This document shows, piece after piece, positions 13,260 through 14,154 of a stretch of 14,154 nt of DNA. The first letter of the stretch is position 1. Every line of letters begins with the position of its first letter. Origin of the DNA: Neisseria sicca 4320 (GTDB lineage Bacteria; Pseudomonadota; Gammaproteobacteria; Burkholderiales; Neisseriaceae); assembly GCF_000193735.1 (NCBI RefSeq), contig NZ_AEPF01000094.1, forward strand, positions 1 through 14,154, in the 5' to 3' direction. The notes below the pieces were generated by a model. It saw only the letters and a list, made by a program, of their open reading frames with translations. It had not been told where the DNA came from and did not search any database. Made by a program: the position numbers and the translations under genes.

Positions 13260-14126
13260 ATGAAAGGCATCATCCTTGCCGGCGGCAGCGGCACACGCCT
13301 CTACCCCATCACGCGCGGCGTGTCCAAGCAGCTTCTGCCCGTGTACGACAAACCCATGATTTACTACCCCTTGTCCGTATTGATGTTGGCAGGAATACGC
13401 GAAATCTTAGTCATCACCACCCCCGAAGACAATCCCTCTTTCAGACGACTGCTCGGCGACGGCAGCGATTTCGGCATCTCCATCAGCTACGCCGAGCAGC
13501 CCAGCCCCGACGGCTTGGCGCAAGCATTCATCATCGGTGAAGAGTTTATCGGCAACGACAACGTCTGCTTGGTCTTGGGCGACAATATTTTCTACGGCCA
13601 GTCGTTCACCCAAACTCTGAAACAAGCCGCTTCTAAAAAACACGGCGCCACCGTGTTCGGCTACCAAGTCAAAGACCCCGAACGTTTCGGCGTCGTTGAA
13701 TTTGATGAAAAATTCAACGCCTTATCCATCGAGGAAAAACCGAAACAGCCCAAATCCGACTGGGCGGTAACAGGCTTATATTTCTACGACAACCGCGTCG
13801 TCGAGTTTGCCAAACAAGTCAAACCCTCCGCACGCGGCGAACTCGAAATCAGCACACTCAACCAAATGTATCTTGACGATGGTTCATTGTCCGTCCAGCT
13901 TTTGGGACGCGGCTTTGCATGGTTGGACACCGGTACGCACGAAAGCCTGCACGAAGCTGCCTCATTCGTCCAAACCGTGCAAAACATCCAAGACCTGCAA
14001 GTTGCCTGCCTCGAAGAAATCGCTTGGCGCAACGGCTGGCTTTCAGACGAGCGCTTGGAAGAACTCGCCCGCCCGATGGCAAAAAACCAATACGGTCAAT
14101 ATCTGCTGCACCTGTTGAAAAAATAA
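13260..14126 (+). CDS. rfbA: Glucose-1-phosphate thymidylyltransferase
   Basis: The product is 288 residues, typical of RfbA/RmlA. The start at 13260 is chosen because AGGAG sits just upstream and the protein then begins directly with the family N-terminus MKGIILAGGSGTRLYPIT. The longer TTG frame starts inside the DUS hairpin. The nucleotide-binding GGSGTRL motif, SKQLLPVYDKPM, the metal-binding Asp108 in LGDNIFYG and the EEKPKQPKS segment (158-166) are present. It joins glucose-1-phosphate and dTTP to give dTDP-glucose and pyrophosphate, the substrate of RfbB, and is normally inhibited by dTDP-rhamnose. The last bases of the window lie 3' of the stop, and an rfbC homologue would be expected next. 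Confidence 0.96.
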   Translation: MKGIILAGGSGTRLYPITRGVSKQLLPVYDKPMIYYPLSVLMLAGIREILVITTPEDNPSFRRLLGDGSDFGISISYAEQPSPDGLAQAFIIGEEFIGNDNVCLVLGDNIFYGQSFTQTLKQAASKKHGATVFGYQVKDPERFGVVEFDEKFNALSIEEKPKQPKSDWAVTGLYFYDNRVVEFAKQVKPSARGELEISTLNQMYLDDGSLSVQLLGRGFAWLDTGTHESLHEAASFVQTVQNIQDLQVACLEEIAWRNGWLSDERLEELARPMAKNQYGQYLLHLLKK

Positions 14127-14130
14127 AAAA

Positions 14131-14142
14131 AGGTCGTCTGAA
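14131..14142 (+). repeat. DNA uptake sequence (AGGTCGTCTGAA)
   Basis: Exact copy four bases past the rfbA stop codon. The window ends before any inverted partner could be seen, so its role as half of a terminator cannot be judged. Confidence 0.9.
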
Positions 14143-14154
14143 ATCGTAAGGGGC

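Overview
The window is chromosomal DNA from a Neisseria species, most likely a commensal. The 12-mer AGGTCGTCTGAA, the DNA uptake sequence variant associated with the N. mucosa / N. sicca group, occurs seven times exactly and several more times with one mismatch. The proteins (ParC, ErpA, RfbB, RfbA) look beta-proteobacterial/neisserial, and a degenerate Correia-type repeat is present. An intact PilS/PilR pair with a sigma-54 contact motif also fits a commensal, because RpoN-dependent control is reported to be lost in the pathogenic species. The species call is inference.

Layout. (1) 48-1116: a class II Fic adenylyltransferase gene split by one extra C. (2) 1245-1586: a small secreted six-cysteine protein, which shares a DUS-hairpin terminator with a convergent YafJ-type class II glutamine amidotransferase (1640-2482, minus). 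(3) 2675-3343, minus: a membrane-anchored protein with an L7/L12-like domain, a zinc ribbon and a coiled coil. (4) 3687-4025, minus: ErpA, the A-type Fe-S carrier. (5) 4235-5500: a CI/LexA-like S24 repressor (minus) divergent from a small exported protein (plus). Their shared region holds repeated TAAGA/CTTAG operator-like sites, a good sigma-70 promoter and two tiny leader ORFs. (6) 5708-8017: parC, with an unmutated quinolone-resistance region. (7) 8183-11369: a pilS-pilR two-component operon. (8) 11370-12122: a long gap holding a hairpin, a Correia-like element (about 148 bp), a twice-damaged membrane protein pseudogene on the minus strand, and the rfbB promoter. (9) 12123-14126: rfbB-rfbA, the first half of a dTDP-L-rhamnose operon. 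rfbC and later genes would lie beyond the right edge.

How the genes work together. PilS and PilR form a sensor-regulator pair that is expected to act on sigma-54 promoters such as that of the pilin gene. RfbA makes dTDP-glucose and RfbB converts it to dTDP-4-keto-6-deoxyglucose for surface polysaccharide. The repressor and exported protein form a self-contained regulatory module resembling a domesticated phage switch. The other genes are unrelated housekeeping or accessory units, mostly with their own promoters and terminators.

The least explained pieces are the repressor/exported-protein module, the L7/L12-like membrane protein, the six-cysteine secreted protein and the palindrome over the rfbB start site. 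No tRNA, rRNA, CRISPR array or complete insertion sequence was recognised.
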